Positions 1 through 7,245 of a stretch of 41,788 nt of DNA are shown one piece after another (position 1 is the stretch's first letter; every line of letters begins with the position of its first letter). The stretch is from M50B91 sp964526665 (lineage in GTDB: Bacteria; Patescibacteriota; Gracilibacteria; UBA4473): NCBI GenBank assembly GCA_964526665.1, contig CAZGJL010000007.1, positions 1 through 41,788 of the forward strand, written 5' to 3'. Both the position numbers and the translations under genes were made by a program. The notes under the pieces were generated by a model. It had not been told where the DNA came from and made no database searches. It worked only from the letters and a program-made list of their open reading frames with translations.

Positions 1-2
1 AC

Positions 3-13
3 AGACCGGTCTC
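3..13. repeat. GAGACCGGTCTC-family palindrome, copy 1
   Basis: Reads AGACCGGTCTC, the last 11 bases of the 12-bp palindrome GAGACCGGTCTC; the first G is replaced by C. It lies just upstream of the transposase start at 24, mirroring the two copies that follow that gene at 616-648. It is probably the left mark of a RAYT/REP-like unit. Confidence 0.75.
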
Positions 14-23
14 TTGTTTATCT

Positions 24-608
24 ATGGGGTTTCGTCCGTTTCGCTTTCAAAAAGAAACATATTATCACGTTTACAATCGTAGTTGTAATAAGCAACAACT
101 CTTTTTTTCTGAAAAAGATTTTGAGCGATTTGGGAATACAATTATTCGATACAAAGAAGAATATAAATATATACAGATTCATGTGTGGTGTTTTTTGCCG
201 AATCATTTTCATTTTTTGTTGTCGGAGAGAGAGACTGGGTTAGAGCCGAAACCGAGTCCGGACTTGAATAGGGCGAGGAATACGTCAAGTCCGGACTCAG
301 GTTCTGCAATATCGGATTTTATGCGTAAAATTCAGCAAGCATATGCGATGTATTTCAATTCAAAGTATAAAGAATCAGTGAAACAGGGAAAAAAGGGACC
401 TGTTTTTGAAGGACGATTTAAAGCAAAAGAAATAACAGATGAAAAGTATCTGGCACAGGTGGCATACTATATTCGTCATAACGCAGTGAAACATGGAATA
501 GTGGAGGATATTCGCGATTGGGCGTGGGCGGGAGCGACTGAGACAGCGGATTTCCCGGCAATGGAATACGTGAAACTGGATCCTGAATTTGATCCTGGGT
601 TTGAGTGA
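24..608 (+). CDS. REP-associated tyrosine transposase (RAYT, Y1_Tnp/HUH family)
   Basis: A 194-residue single-strand DNA transposase of the IS200/IS605-like Y1 family. Seen: an N-terminal HVYNRS segment, the HUH metal motif in PNHFHFLL, a downstream helix QQAYAMYFNSKYK carrying candidate catalytic tyrosines, and the family's GPVFEGRFKAKEI and YYIRHNAVKHG blocks. RAYTs nick at short palindromes (REPs) and are usually single-copy domesticated genes rather than full insertion sequences. Here palindromes of one family sit before the start, twice after the stop and twice inside the gene (254-298), within the linker after the HUH motif. That linker is unusually polar and proline-rich, which suggests it was expanded by palindrome insertion. 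The stop is TGA, and recF follows 58 bases later. Confidence 0.9.
   Translation: MGFRPFRFQKETYYHVYNRSCNKQQLFFSEKDFERFGNTIIRYKEEYKYIQIHVWCFLPNHFHFLLSERETGLEPKPSPDLNRARNTSSPDSGSAISDFMRKIQQAYAMYFNSKYKESVKQGKKGPVFEGRFKAKEITDEKYLAQVAYYIRHNAVKHGIVEDIRDWAWAGATETADFPAMEYVKLDPEFDPGFE
254..298. repeat. Inverted repeat GAGTCCGGACTTGA inside the transposase gene
   Basis: Perfect 14-bp inverted arms at 254-267 and 285-298, separated by 17 bases. Each arm itself contains a near-perfect 12-bp palindrome (GAGTCCGGACTY), which matches the GAG-W-CCGG-W-CTC plan of the copies flanking the gene. It is translated in frame as part of the linker after the HUH motif (roughly PSPDL ... SSPDS). Confidence 0.8.
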
Positions 609-615
609 GATGGAA

Positions 616-648
616 GAGACCGGTCTCGATTTGATAGAGACCGGTCTC
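616..648. repeat. Tandem pair of GAGACCGGTCTC palindromes after the transposase gene
   Basis: Two perfect copies of the 12-bp palindrome at 616-627 and 637-648, separated by 9 bases, fill the gap between the transposase stop (608) and the recF start (667). Paired palindromes of this kind resemble BIME/REP doublets. BsaI-type half sites (GGTCTC) face each other in each copy. Confidence 0.9.
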
Positions 649-666
649 TGGTTTAGAATACCGGTG

Positions 667-1731
667 ATGACCCTCCGAACGCTTACCCTCCACGATTTCA
701 GAAATCATACAGAACAGACGTTTGCGTTTGATAAAGATATAGTGGTTTTCGTGGGAGGAAATGGGAAAGGGAAAACGAATATATTGGAAGCGATTTCGAT
801 CTTGAGTGTGGGGAAAAGTTGGCGGGAGACATTGTCTTCTGACCTGATCCGGAATGGGGAAGCATCCGCGCAGATTCAAGCGACGACAGACACTGATGAC
901 CATTTTAAAATTCAAATCCAACCCCAAAGTCGAACATTTGCTCGAAATGATAAAAAAATGACGCGGAAGAAATTTTTTGGACAAATTCCGACGCTTTTAT
1001 TTGCTCCAGAACATTTACATCTTTTTGCTGGGGCAAAACGAGAACGACAAAAGTTCTTTGATCGAGTGCTCTCACAATTGTCTCCTGTGTATAGGGAGAA
1101 CCTGTCTCGTGCGGATAAAGCAACCAGGCAGAAGAATGCATTACTCCGGCAGATGGAAGAGGTGATCCCGGGTTCGAACCCGGGTTTGGAAGAAATACAA
1201 CCCTGGAACGAAATTCTGGCAGAAGTGATTCCTGAGATTTGGCGAGAACGAACAGCGTTTCTGGCGGCGTTAACCGAGCCACTGCAGCAACAATTGTCGG
1301 ATATTTCTGGAGCCCCAGATCCTATTACTGTACGGCTGCACACACCTGAAATATATGAACCAACGTCAGAAGGAGTGCGTGATTTCTTTCGTCATAATTT
1401 TGCTCGCGAATGCGCTGCTCGGAAGAGTTTCCTGGGGCCACATCGTGATGATTTCGTGTTTACACTTCGCAATCGTCCGCTGCTGGCTACCGCGAGCCGA
1501 GGAGAGGAGAGATCGGTGTTACTGGCATTATTGGCAGCGCAGAAAAATCATTTGAGTGAACAATTGGGAGTGGTCCCGATTCTTCTCTTAGATGATTGTT
1601 TTTCAGAACTGGATGCAGATCGTCAGGCAGCACTTGAGACACTCTGCAAGGACTCGCAGGTGTTTTTTACGACAACGCACGGAGAACATTTCGCTCAGTT
1701 TGATGGCGATGTGCAGGTGTTTGAGATTTGA
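667..1731 (+). CDS. recF: DNA replication/repair protein RecF
   Basis: A 354-residue SMC-like ATPase that loads RecA onto gapped DNA with RecOR. Seen: the typical N-terminus MTLRTLTLHDFRNH, Walker A GGNGKGKTN near residues 30-38, an ABC-type signature around ATASRGEERS, and Walker B ILLLDDCFSELDADRQ near the C-terminus. The start at 667 was chosen because the RecF fold begins there; the 26 upstream in-frame codons run through the palindrome pair and are not RecF-like. An 18-bp perfect palindrome lies inside the gene at 1167-1184. There is no dnaA-dnaN neighbourhood, unlike the classic recF locus; the preceding gene is a transposase. Confidence 0.95.
   Translation: MTLRTLTLHDFRNHTEQTFAFDKDIVVFVGGNGKGKTNILEAISILSVGKSWRETLSSDLIRNGEASAQIQATTDTDDHFKIQIQPQSRTFARNDKKMTRKKFFGQIPTLLFAPEHLHLFAGAKRERQKFFDRVLSQLSPVYRENLSRADKATRQKNALLRQMEEVIPGSNPGLEEIQPWNEILAEVIPEIWRERTAFLAALTEPLQQQLSDISGAPDPITVRLHTPEIYEPTSEGVRDFFRHNFARECAARKSFLGPHRDDFVFTLRNRPLLATASRGEERSVLLALLAAQKNHLSEQLGVVPILLLDDCFSELDADRQAALETLCKDSQVFFTTTHGEHFAQFDGDVQVFEI
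1167..1184. repeat. 18-bp perfect palindrome within recF
   Basis: CCCGGGTTCGAACCCGGG is a perfect, strongly GC-rich inverted repeat in an otherwise moderate-GC gene. It is translated in frame as Pro-Gly-Ser-Asn-Pro-Gly in the central, non-catalytic part of RecF. It resembles a small palindromic insertion tolerated in a surface loop. Confidence 0.8.
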
Positions 1732-1737
1732 AGAAAA

Positions 1738-1830
1738 ATAACGCCCCCTCAATCCCCCTCTTACACCAAGAGGGGGAGGTAATAAAAGAACTCCAAATTT
1801 GTAGTTTGAAGTTTGATATTTGTAGTTTGA
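1738..1830 (+). repeat. Composite intergenic repeat, copy A (GC hairpin plus TTTGTAGTTTGAAGTTTG tail)
   Basis: Begins with ATAACGCCCCCT, continues with a 9-bp hairpin (CCCCCTCTT 1754-1762 / AAGAGGGGG 1768-1776), and ends in an AT-rich tail with TTTGTAGTTTGAAGTTTG. The same order recurs at 5463 and, inverted, at 7246-7333. It lies between the convergent recF and der genes, where the hairpin could also act as a transcription terminator. Confidence 0.85.
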
Positions 1831-1852
1831 GAAAATAAAAAAATTCTTTTTT

Positions 1853-3265
1853 TTATTTTCTATCTCCCATAGAGTCACGTAATTCAATGCGAATCGGTGT
1901 TCCGAAGAATCCGTATCGTTCGCGTAATTGGTTTTCCAAATATCTCTCGTAAGAGAAATGGAATGCTTCAGTGTTATTTACGTGAAATATGAATTTTGGA
2001 GGACTGCTGGTTACTTGCGAACAGTATTTTAGCTTTCCTACCTTGGTTCCTACAGACGGTTTGACATGACTGAAGAAAATCTCAGGAAGAATTCGGTTCA
2101 GGTCTGCCGTAGGAATACGTTTTTGGCGTTCTGCTTTTACCTCTGTGGCACTTTTAAATAAATCTTTTGTCCCACGTCCTGTCTTTGCTGAAAAGAACAA
2201 AACAGGCACCCACGGAAGAAATTTTACTTTTTTTGTCAGGTATTTGAGATACTTATCACGAATTTTATCAATATCTTCTCCCCACATCGGAACTTCAGAA
2301 AGATCGCGATCATCGGTTTCATCATCTTGCTTGGCTCGGTCTCGTGCCAAATCAAATTTATTCACACATAAAATAATTCCTTTTCCCGCATCTACTGCTT
2401 CCCCTAGAATTGAGAGGTCTTGGTGTGTAATTCCATCAATGGCGTCAATAAGAACAGCACAAACATCAGATCGTTCGATAGCATGACGTGTTCGCACGCT
2501 ACTCCAAAACTCCATTTGTTTCCCCACCTTCCCTGGACGCCGAAGTCCGGCTGTATCTAGGAGGAGGAACTTGTTGCCATCTACTTGCAAATCGGTATCA
2601 ATCGTGTCTCTTGTTGTTCCGGCTCGTTCTGAGACCACACTTCGTTGTGTTCCGATTAATGAATTAAATAATGAGGACTTTCCTACATTTGGACGTCCAA
2701 TAAAAGCAACTTTTATAGTATCGGGATCTTCTTCTTCGATTCGAGCGGCTTCTGGCTGGAACCCAGCGTCTCCGAGTTCTTTTTCAATAGCATCAGTAAG
2801 TGTTTCACGTCCGGCATAGTTCAGAGCCGAAAGAGGAATAGGTTCTCCTAGACCAAGCTGAAGAGCGTCCCAATTTCGGATTACTCCATCATCAAGTTTA
2901 TTCATACAAAAAATTACTGGCGTCTTTGATTCTCGCATTCGTTTTGCAAGATCGTGATCATCTTTTGTTAATTCCGCTCGTCCATCAAGCATAAAAACTA
3001 CGATATCAGCCTGGGACAAAGCCAGTTCGGCTTGTTGCTGAATTTCCGCTTCGAGAGAATCCCCTCCATCATCAGTGAGTCCCGCTGTATCGACAATAAG
3101 AAAGTCATATAAATCTCCGTGAACACGCTCGGCAAGCGAGTCGCGAGTAGTTCCAGCGATACTCGAAACAATAGCACGACGTTCCCCAACAAACGTGTTG
3201 AAAAGAGTAGATTTTCCCACATTTGGGCGACCAATTATGGCTACAATCGGGAGATTTTTATTCAT
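1853..3265 (-). CDS. der: Ribosome biogenesis GTPase Der (EngA)
   Basis: A 470-residue tandem GTPase acting in 50S subunit assembly. Two complete G domains are visible, each with a GRPNVGKS P-loop, a DTAGL switch (G3) and an NKxD motif (NKLD, NKFD). A C-terminal KH-like domain ends near GFFGTPIRIELRDS, which is the family hallmark. The ATG at 3265 (MNKNLPIVAIIGRPNVGKST) was preferred over an upstream start 23 codons earlier, because the family begins a few residues before the first P-loop. An acidic insertion (DETDDRDLSEVP) lies between the second G domain's motifs. Convergent with recF. Confidence 0.96.
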   Translation of the reverse strand: MNKNLPIVAIIGRPNVGKSTLFNTFVGERRAIVSSIAGTTRDSLAERVHGDLYDFLIVDTAGLTDDGGDSLEAEIQQQAELALSQADIVVFMLDGRAELTKDDHDLAKRMRESKTPVIFCMNKLDDGVIRNWDALQLGLGEPIPLSALNYAGRETLTDAIEKELGDAGFQPEAARIEEEDPDTIKVAFIGRPNVGKSSLFNSLIGTQRSVVSERAGTTRDTIDTDLQVDGNKFLLLDTAGLRRPGKVGKQMEFWSSVRTRHAIERSDVCAVLIDAIDGITHQDLSILGEAVDAGKGIILCVNKFDLARDRAKQDDETDDRDLSEVPMWGEDIDKIRDKYLKYLTKKVKFLPWVPVLFFSAKTGRGTKDLFKSATEVKAERQKRIPTADLNRILPEIFFSHVKPSVGTKVGKLKYCSQVTSSPPKFIFHVNNTEAFHFSYERYLENQLRERYGFFGTPIRIELRDSMGDRK

Positions 3266-3319
3266 CGCGCGGAAAGTATCATAGATGCTGGAGAAAAGCG
3301 AGTCTTTTGACCCAACCTC

Positions 3320-3347
3320 TTGACACTTTCTCAAAACAGCCTAAGCT
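3320..3347 (+). promoter_or_regulatory. Candidate promoter of the 3457 gene
   Basis: TTGACA at 3320-3325, a 16-bp spacer and TAAGCT at 3342-3347. It would give a leader of about 100 nt that includes the hairpin at 3389-3418. The -10 match is weak. Confidence 0.45.
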
Positions 3348-3385
3348 AGCAGAGAAGTCACGTATGTGATTTTGAACCATGTTGT

Positions 3386-3418
3386 GTTCAAAATTCTGTC
3401 GTGATTGGCAGAATTTTG
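3386..3418 (+). other. Leader hairpin and first copy of a 14-bp direct repeat
   Basis: CAAAATTCTG (3389-3398) and CAGAATTTTG (3409-3418) form a 10-bp stem with a 10-base loop in the leader of the next gene. The left arm belongs to GTTCAAAATTCTGT (3386-3399), which recurs exactly at 4023-4036 after that gene. Confidence 0.6.
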
Positions 3419-3456
3419 TTCTTTGAAAAAATTATTAACTTAAAATCGGAGGTTTT

Positions 3457-3996
3457 ATGAAAAATTTATTTGGGGGAATCGTTAAGAATTGGATGCTTAT
3501 AGCAGGGGTTATTGCGTTCATAGTTTTCTATTCTCTATTTTTAGTTCCTGGGATTTTAGAGGAATACACTTCCTTAGATCACGTTGTTGCTAAGACAAAA
3601 AATAAAGATGGCAGCATAGCAAAAGGGTATGTTGGGAAAACGGTTGTTTTTGATCAAGAAACACAAGGGCTGACCAACCCTGAAGAGTCGTACACTTCTT
3701 CAATCTTGAAGAAGATTGAAGCTTTAGGATTTCCATTGGAACTTCACATTGGGAGATGTGACACTATCAGAAGAGACAGTATGTTGTATTGGCTGGTAAG
3801 CGTGAAGTCGAACATAGTAGGCAAAAGAGGCTACTTACGAATCTATCGTACGGATGGACAAGAACCTGGACGTTATGGAGAGTTTCTAGATGTGTATTGG
3901 AACAAAGATCTTGAAAAATGGGTTCCTGCGGGGAATGATCAATATGCCAAACCATATATTGTTGCCATGGAAGAATATGGCAACAGAAGGATATAG
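3457..3996 (+). CDS. Membrane-anchored protein of unknown function
   Basis: A 179-residue protein I do not recognise. Residues about 11-31 form one hydrophobic segment (WMLIAGVIAFIVFYSLFLVPG); the rest is hydrophilic and probably lies outside the membrane, with a single Cys in HIGRCDTI. It is one of the few genes in the window with a clear Shine-Dalgarno sequence (GGAGG at 3448-3452, 4 nt before ATG). It has its own leader, its own terminator (4042-4074) and 14-bp direct repeats on both sides, so it looks like a self-contained transcription unit, perhaps acquired. No catalytic motif is visible. Confidence 0.8.
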   Translation: MKNLFGGIVKNWMLIAGVIAFIVFYSLFLVPGILEEYTSLDHVVAKTKNKDGSIAKGYVGKTVVFDQETQGLTNPEESYTSSILKKIEALGFPLELHIGRCDTIRRDSMLYWLVSVKSNIVGKRGYLRIYRTDGQEPGRYGEFLDVYWNKDLEKWVPAGNDQYAKPYIVAMEEYGNRRI

Positions 3997-4022
3997 TGGT
4001 TGTTAAGTCCCCCATTTGGTAA

Positions 4023-4036
4023 GTTCAAAATTCTGT
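4023..4036 (+). repeat. Second copy of the 14-bp direct repeat GTTCAAAATTCTGT
   Basis: An exact repeat of 3386-3399, so the pair brackets the orphan gene at 3457-3996. It lies immediately upstream of the terminator hairpin. Confidence 0.7.
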
Positions 4037-4041
4037 AGAGC

Positions 4042-4074
4042 AAAAGAGCTGTTTCCAACGCAGCTCTTTTTTTT
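4042..4074 (+). terminator. Rho-independent terminator after the 3457 gene
   Basis: AAAAGAGCTG (4042-4051) and CAGCTCTTTT (4061-4070) form a 10-bp stem with a 9-base loop, followed by a T run to 4074. Confidence 0.9.
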
Positions 4075-4075
4075 A

Positions 4076-4084
4076 TGTTACAAT
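4076..4084 (+). promoter_or_regulatory. Extended -10 promoter giving a leaderless murE-like mRNA
   Basis: TGTTACAAT (TGn plus TACAAT). Seven bases separate it from the ATG at 4092, so transcription should begin at or next to the start codon. No ribosome binding site is present. Confidence 0.6.
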
Positions 4085-4091
4085 TCTCGTG

Positions 4092-5387
4092 ATGATGAAA
4101 TTGCTTCGGACCCTTATACCAGAACGCTCAAAATTGCGACTGATGTATCACAAAATATCAGCTGTTCTAGCAGCAATTTTATACGGATTTCCGGGGAACA
4201 AAATGCGTGTTATTGGTGTTACGGGGACATCTGGAAAATCAACAACGGTTGAAATGATTCATTTTCTTCTTCAGAACGCAGGTCATACTTGTGGTGCGAT
4301 TGGGACAATTCAGTTCCATATAGGATCAAAAACAATCCCAAACACAACATTACGAACGACATTAAGTCCCTGGAAAACACAAAAAATGTTGCGACAGATG
4401 GTGCGAGCCAAATGTGATTCGGTGGTACTGGAAGTGTCTTCTCATGCATTAGACCAAAATCGTGTATGGGGAATTAGTTTTGATACAGCCGTGTTAACGA
4501 ACTTATTTGATGGAGAGCATTTGGATTATCATGAGACATTTACCGACTATCTTCAGACCAAATTGAGACTCTTCAAAGGACTCAATAGTAGCAAGAGAAA
4601 ACCAGGGATTCTCAAGCAAATGGTTCTCAATAATGATGACGATAATATTCCCTTGTTCCAAGAAGAGGTATCGGATCGAACATGGACATTCGCTCTTCGA
4701 GAAAATGCAGATGTACGTCCCTCCAAGTTACAGTTTTTTTCAGACCATACTGAGTTTTTTCTCCGCGCACCCAATTTCGAATCAGATATGACAGCACGTA
4801 TTGTGGGGCGACATAATTTGGAAAACCTCATGACGGCGATTGCCGTAGCCCAATCAACCAAGATTTCGATGACGAATGTCCAACGAGCGCTGAAGAAATT
4901 TGTTTCTATTCCCGGTCGTTTGGAGTCTATCGATATGGGACAAGATTTCGCTGCGATTGTGGATTTTTCTTACAAGCCTTCGGCACTGAAAGCTGTTTTA
5001 TCGTCGCTACGACCCATTACTCCAGGACGAATTATTACGGTATGGGGAGGAGCTGGTGGTCGTGCGGCCTCCAATTGGGGAGAGTCAGCACAGATAATTG
5101 CGGAATTATCGGATGAATTTATTTTGACCACGGATGATCCATACAAAGACAACCCAAAGAAGATTGCAAAACATGCACGACGATATGTTGGACGTGAGGA
5201 AGGAGATCGGTTTTTTGAAATAGAAGATCGATATGAAGCGATTCGATATGCATTATATACTGCGCAAAAAGGAGACACTGTGCTCATTGCAGGAAGAGGA
5301 CACGAGAAAACTCAAACGATTGGGAAACAGGTTATTGAGTTTGATGATCGAGTTATTGCGCGGGAGATATTGGAGATGTTGAAGTGA
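4092..5387 (+). CDS. murE: MurE-like UDP-N-acetylmuramyl peptide ligase lacking the N-terminal domain
   Basis: A 431-residue Mur ligase that would add the third amino acid to the UDP-MurNAc dipeptide. Seen: P-loop GTSGKST at residues 45-51, the MurE signature EVSSHALDQNR...FDTAVLTNL, GEHLDYH, a candidate carbamylated lysine in YLQTKLRLF, then GRHNLEN and VDFSYKPSAL, and a C-terminal ligase domain ending in GRGHEKTQ. Compared with ordinary MurE (near 490 residues), about 65 N-terminal residues are missing, i.e. most of the uridine-binding domain I. The diaminopimelate-recognising DNPR motif is replaced by DDPY, so the added residue is probably not meso-DAP. GTG at 4089 and ATG at 4095 are alternative starts; 4092 fits the promoter spacing. 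Confidence 0.88.
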   Translation: MMKLLRTLIPERSKLRLMYHKISAVLAAILYGFPGNKMRVIGVTGTSGKSTTVEMIHFLLQNAGHTCGAIGTIQFHIGSKTIPNTTLRTTLSPWKTQKMLRQMVRAKCDSVVLEVSSHALDQNRVWGISFDTAVLTNLFDGEHLDYHETFTDYLQTKLRLFKGLNSSKRKPGILKQMVLNNDDDNIPLFQEEVSDRTWTFALRENADVRPSKLQFFSDHTEFFLRAPNFESDMTARIVGRHNLENLMTAIAVAQSTKISMTNVQRALKKFVSIPGRLESIDMGQDFAAIVDFSYKPSALKAVLSSLRPITPGRIITVWGGAGGRAASNWGESAQIIAELSDEFILTTDDPYKDNPKKIAKHARRYVGREEGDRFFEIEDRYEAIRYALYTAQKGDTVLIAGRGHEKTQTIGKQVIEFDDRVIAREILEMLK

Positions 5388-5394
5388 GGTCTTG

Positions 5395-5440
5395 TTTAAA
5401 TCTACAAATTTCAATCTTCAAACTTCAAACATGGAGTCCC
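5395..5440 (-). repeat. AT-rich tail fragment of the composite repeat
   Basis: ATTTCAATCTTCAAACTTCAAA is part of the same TTTGAAGTTTG/CAAACTTCAAA vocabulary, in the orientation opposite to the copy that starts at 5463. The 294-base gap 5388-5681 consists almost wholly of these repeats plus the frr promoter region. Confidence 0.6.
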
Positions 5441-5462
5441 ATTTACAAACTCCGGTTTACAA

Positions 5463-5546
5463 AAAATAACGCCCCCTAAACCCCTCTTACATTAAGAGAG
5501 GGAATAACAAGAATTCCTTATTTGTAGTTTGAAGTTTGCAGTTTGA
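5463..5546 (+). repeat. Composite intergenic repeat, copy B
   Basis: AATAACGCCCCCTAAACC, then a hairpin-forming CCCTCTTACATTAAGAGAGG block and a TTTGTAGTTTGAAGTTTG tail. It shares its order and spacing with copy A (1738) and is nearly identical in the hairpin core to inverted copy C (7246-7333). A further degenerate tail continues to about 5585. Confidence 0.85.
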
Positions 5547-5649
5547 ACACTGAAGCGATAGCGACTTTGCAGTTTGTAGTTTGAAAATTGAAGAATGGAG
5601 CGTTAGCGATTGTTCTTAAAAAATACTTTCTAAAGCCCGGGCACTCCTC

Positions 5650-5655
5650 TACAAT
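5650..5655 (+). promoter_or_regulatory. Candidate -10 box of frr
   Basis: TACAAT, 26 bases before the frr ATG. No good -35 hexamer and no Shine-Dalgarno sequence are visible. A TATAAT at 5678-5683 overlaps the start codon and is too close to serve. Confidence 0.35.
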
Positions 5656-5681
5656 GCGAACGGATTTTAATTTTTTTTATA

Positions 5682-6218
5682 ATGATTTCTGTACTAAAAA
5701 CAACAACTTCTAATGCGCTTGATCACCTAAAACAGGTGTATTCAGGGCTTCAGGCGGGTCGAGCAAGTGCCTCCATTATTGATGATATTCAGGTTGAGAG
5801 TTATGGAGCAATGATGCCGATTAAGAACGTAGCCACGGTTACATGTCCAGATGCAACGACTTTGCGGGTGGAGCCATGGGATAAATCTATAGTGGGAGCT
5901 ATTGAGAAAGCGATTCTTTTGGCAGATATTGGAATCTCTCCACAGAACATGGGAGAACATATCCTTTTGCCCGTGCCACCGATGACAGAAGATCGTCGTA
6001 AAAAACTCGTAAAGATTGTTCATGAAGAAGCAGAGAAAGCCAAAATCACGCTTCGAAATGTTCGTCAAGACTCAATGAAAAAAGCGAAATCAGATGAAGA
6101 TTTGTCTGAAGATGCACAAAAGTCTTTGGAAAAAGAAATACAAGAAATTATTGATACAGCGAATAAAGAAGTGGAAGAGATTTCCAAGAAAAAAGAAGAA
6201 GATATTATGAAAGTTTGA
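5682..6218 (+). CDS. frr: Ribosome recycling factor
   Basis: A 178-residue protein that, with EF-G, splits post-termination ribosomes. Seen: the RRF N-terminal helix with LQAGRASASIIDDIQVESYGAMMPIKNVA, the domain II core TTLRVEPWDKSIVGAIEKAI, and the domain I return RRKKLVKIVHEEAEKAKITLRNVRQDSMK, followed by a long charged helix. The length is close to the usual 185. It stands alone; its usual partner pyrH is not in the window. The start at 5682 is fixed by the conserved N-terminus. Confidence 0.97.
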   Translation: MISVLKTTTSNALDHLKQVYSGLQAGRASASIIDDIQVESYGAMMPIKNVATVTCPDATTLRVEPWDKSIVGAIEKAILLADIGISPQNMGEHILLPVPPMTEDRRKKLVKIVHEEAEKAKITLRNVRQDSMKKAKSDEDLSEDAQKSLEKEIQEIIDTANKEVEEISKKKEEDIMKV

Positions 6219-6377
6219 GGGTTTCATAAAAAAATAATATTTTTATCTCATGATTTTCCAGTCCGATTTCTTCGTCACAAAGTCATTGTCATATGCACAA
6301 TATAACAATGCATTTGTTTCTCGACTTCGAATCGGAATTCTCATGTCCTCAATACATTATTTCTTTGCTCAACCCTA

Positions 6378-7223
6378 ATGCGTCGCACTTCTCGCGCTCG
6401 ACGCCGAGCGTTAATGATCGATACGACCAATGGTCGTCGACAGAGTTCGGTGCGTCGATTGCGTCGCAAGATGCCGTTACCTTCATGGTTTAGAAATATT
6501 CCGTTTAAGACATTTTCAACATGGGGTATTATTGCTTGCGCGGGGATGGCATTTTTCGTAGGAATAGCCGTATTGAGTCCGCTGTTCAAGGTCAACACAT
6601 TTACGGTTGAACGGAGCAGTCCGTTTGTGGATTCAGTTTTAGTAGAGGAAAAATTACAAACGTTTCACGGAACGAATCTCATTTTCCTGCGTCATTCGGA
6701 TATTATTGCAGCTCTCACAGAAACAATGCCAGAGCTTCGTGATATTGAAATTACGGAAGATTGGCCTCGTTCATTAATCATTCAGGTTGGGGCGGCAAAA
6801 CCAATGTATAATATTTTTAACACAGAAACGGCGAATTTTTCTGTTATTTCTGAAAACGGAATTGTTTTGCAAACGCAATCCATTGAAGGGTTGCCTGTTA
6901 TAAAAATTCATCAACGACAAGAACCAATGATTCTTCGGGAACGTGTTCTTACAGCAGAGCAATTACAACAAATAGATGAAGCAGAAGGGTTTTTGGATAC
7001 GGATTTACGGCTCCCCATTAATTCAGTAGAAATTCTATTAGAGGCTAACGAATTACATATTGTTTCTCGGGACGGGATGGTGATTTGGATTGATTTATCT
7101 TATCCCATAGAGGAACAACTCCAGAAACTTCAAGCAGCAGAAAAGAAAATCAAGCTTTATACCGATAGGTTTGATCATATCGATTTGCGGCTTCCCGATC
7201 AGATTTTTTGGGAAGCGATATAG
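6378..7223 (+). CDS. ftsQ: Cell division protein FtsQ/DivIB-like
   Basis: A 281-residue bitopic membrane protein of the divisome. Seen: a very basic cytoplasmic N-terminus (nine Arg in the first 31 residues), one transmembrane segment at about 48-68 (TWGIIACAGMAFFVGIAVL), then a POTRA-type domain opening with FKVNTFTVERSSPFVD and LRDIEITEDWPRSLIIQV, and an FtsQ/DivIB beta domain ending in FDHIDLRLPDQIFWEAI. The family links FtsB/FtsL to septal peptidoglycan synthesis. The gene is not in a dcw cluster but lies between frr and an aminopeptidase gene. The arginine-rich tail before the membrane segment fits the positive-inside rule. Confidence 0.85.
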   Translation: MRRTSRARRRALMIDTTNGRRQSSVRRLRRKMPLPSWFRNIPFKTFSTWGIIACAGMAFFVGIAVLSPLFKVNTFTVERSSPFVDSVLVEEKLQTFHGTNLIFLRHSDIIAALTETMPELRDIEITEDWPRSLIIQVGAAKPMYNIFNTETANFSVISENGIVLQTQSIEGLPVIKIHQRQEPMILRERVLTAEQLQQIDEAEGFLDTDLRLPINSVEILLEANELHIVSRDGMVIWIDLSYPIEEQLQKLQAAEKKIKLYTDRFDHIDLRLPDQIFWEAI

Positions 7224-7225
7224 TC

Positions 7226-7245
7226 GCGAATGCTGACGCATTCGC
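7226..7245. other. Hairpin just after ftsQ
   Basis: GCGAATGC (7226-7233) and GCATTCGC (7238-7245) form a perfect 8-bp stem with a TGAC loop, starting 3 bases after the ftsQ stop. There is no T run, so termination is uncertain; mRNA 3'-end protection is possible. Confidence 0.6.

Noticed and set aside
24..648. Complete IS200/IS605 insertion sequence
   Set aside because: There is no tnpB gene and no typical subterminal hairpin ends; the arrangement fits a single RAYT with REP-like palindromes.
418..1343. Minus-strand reading frames across the transposase and recF genes
   Set aside because: They mirror real genes; repeated ETGL residues there result from the palindromes reading the same on both strands.
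608..1731. TGA recoded as glycine (Gracilibacteria/Absconditabacteria code)
   Set aside because: TGA ends several conserved genes at their normal C-termini (transposase, recF, ruvC, comF), and no conserved gene is interrupted by in-frame TGA.
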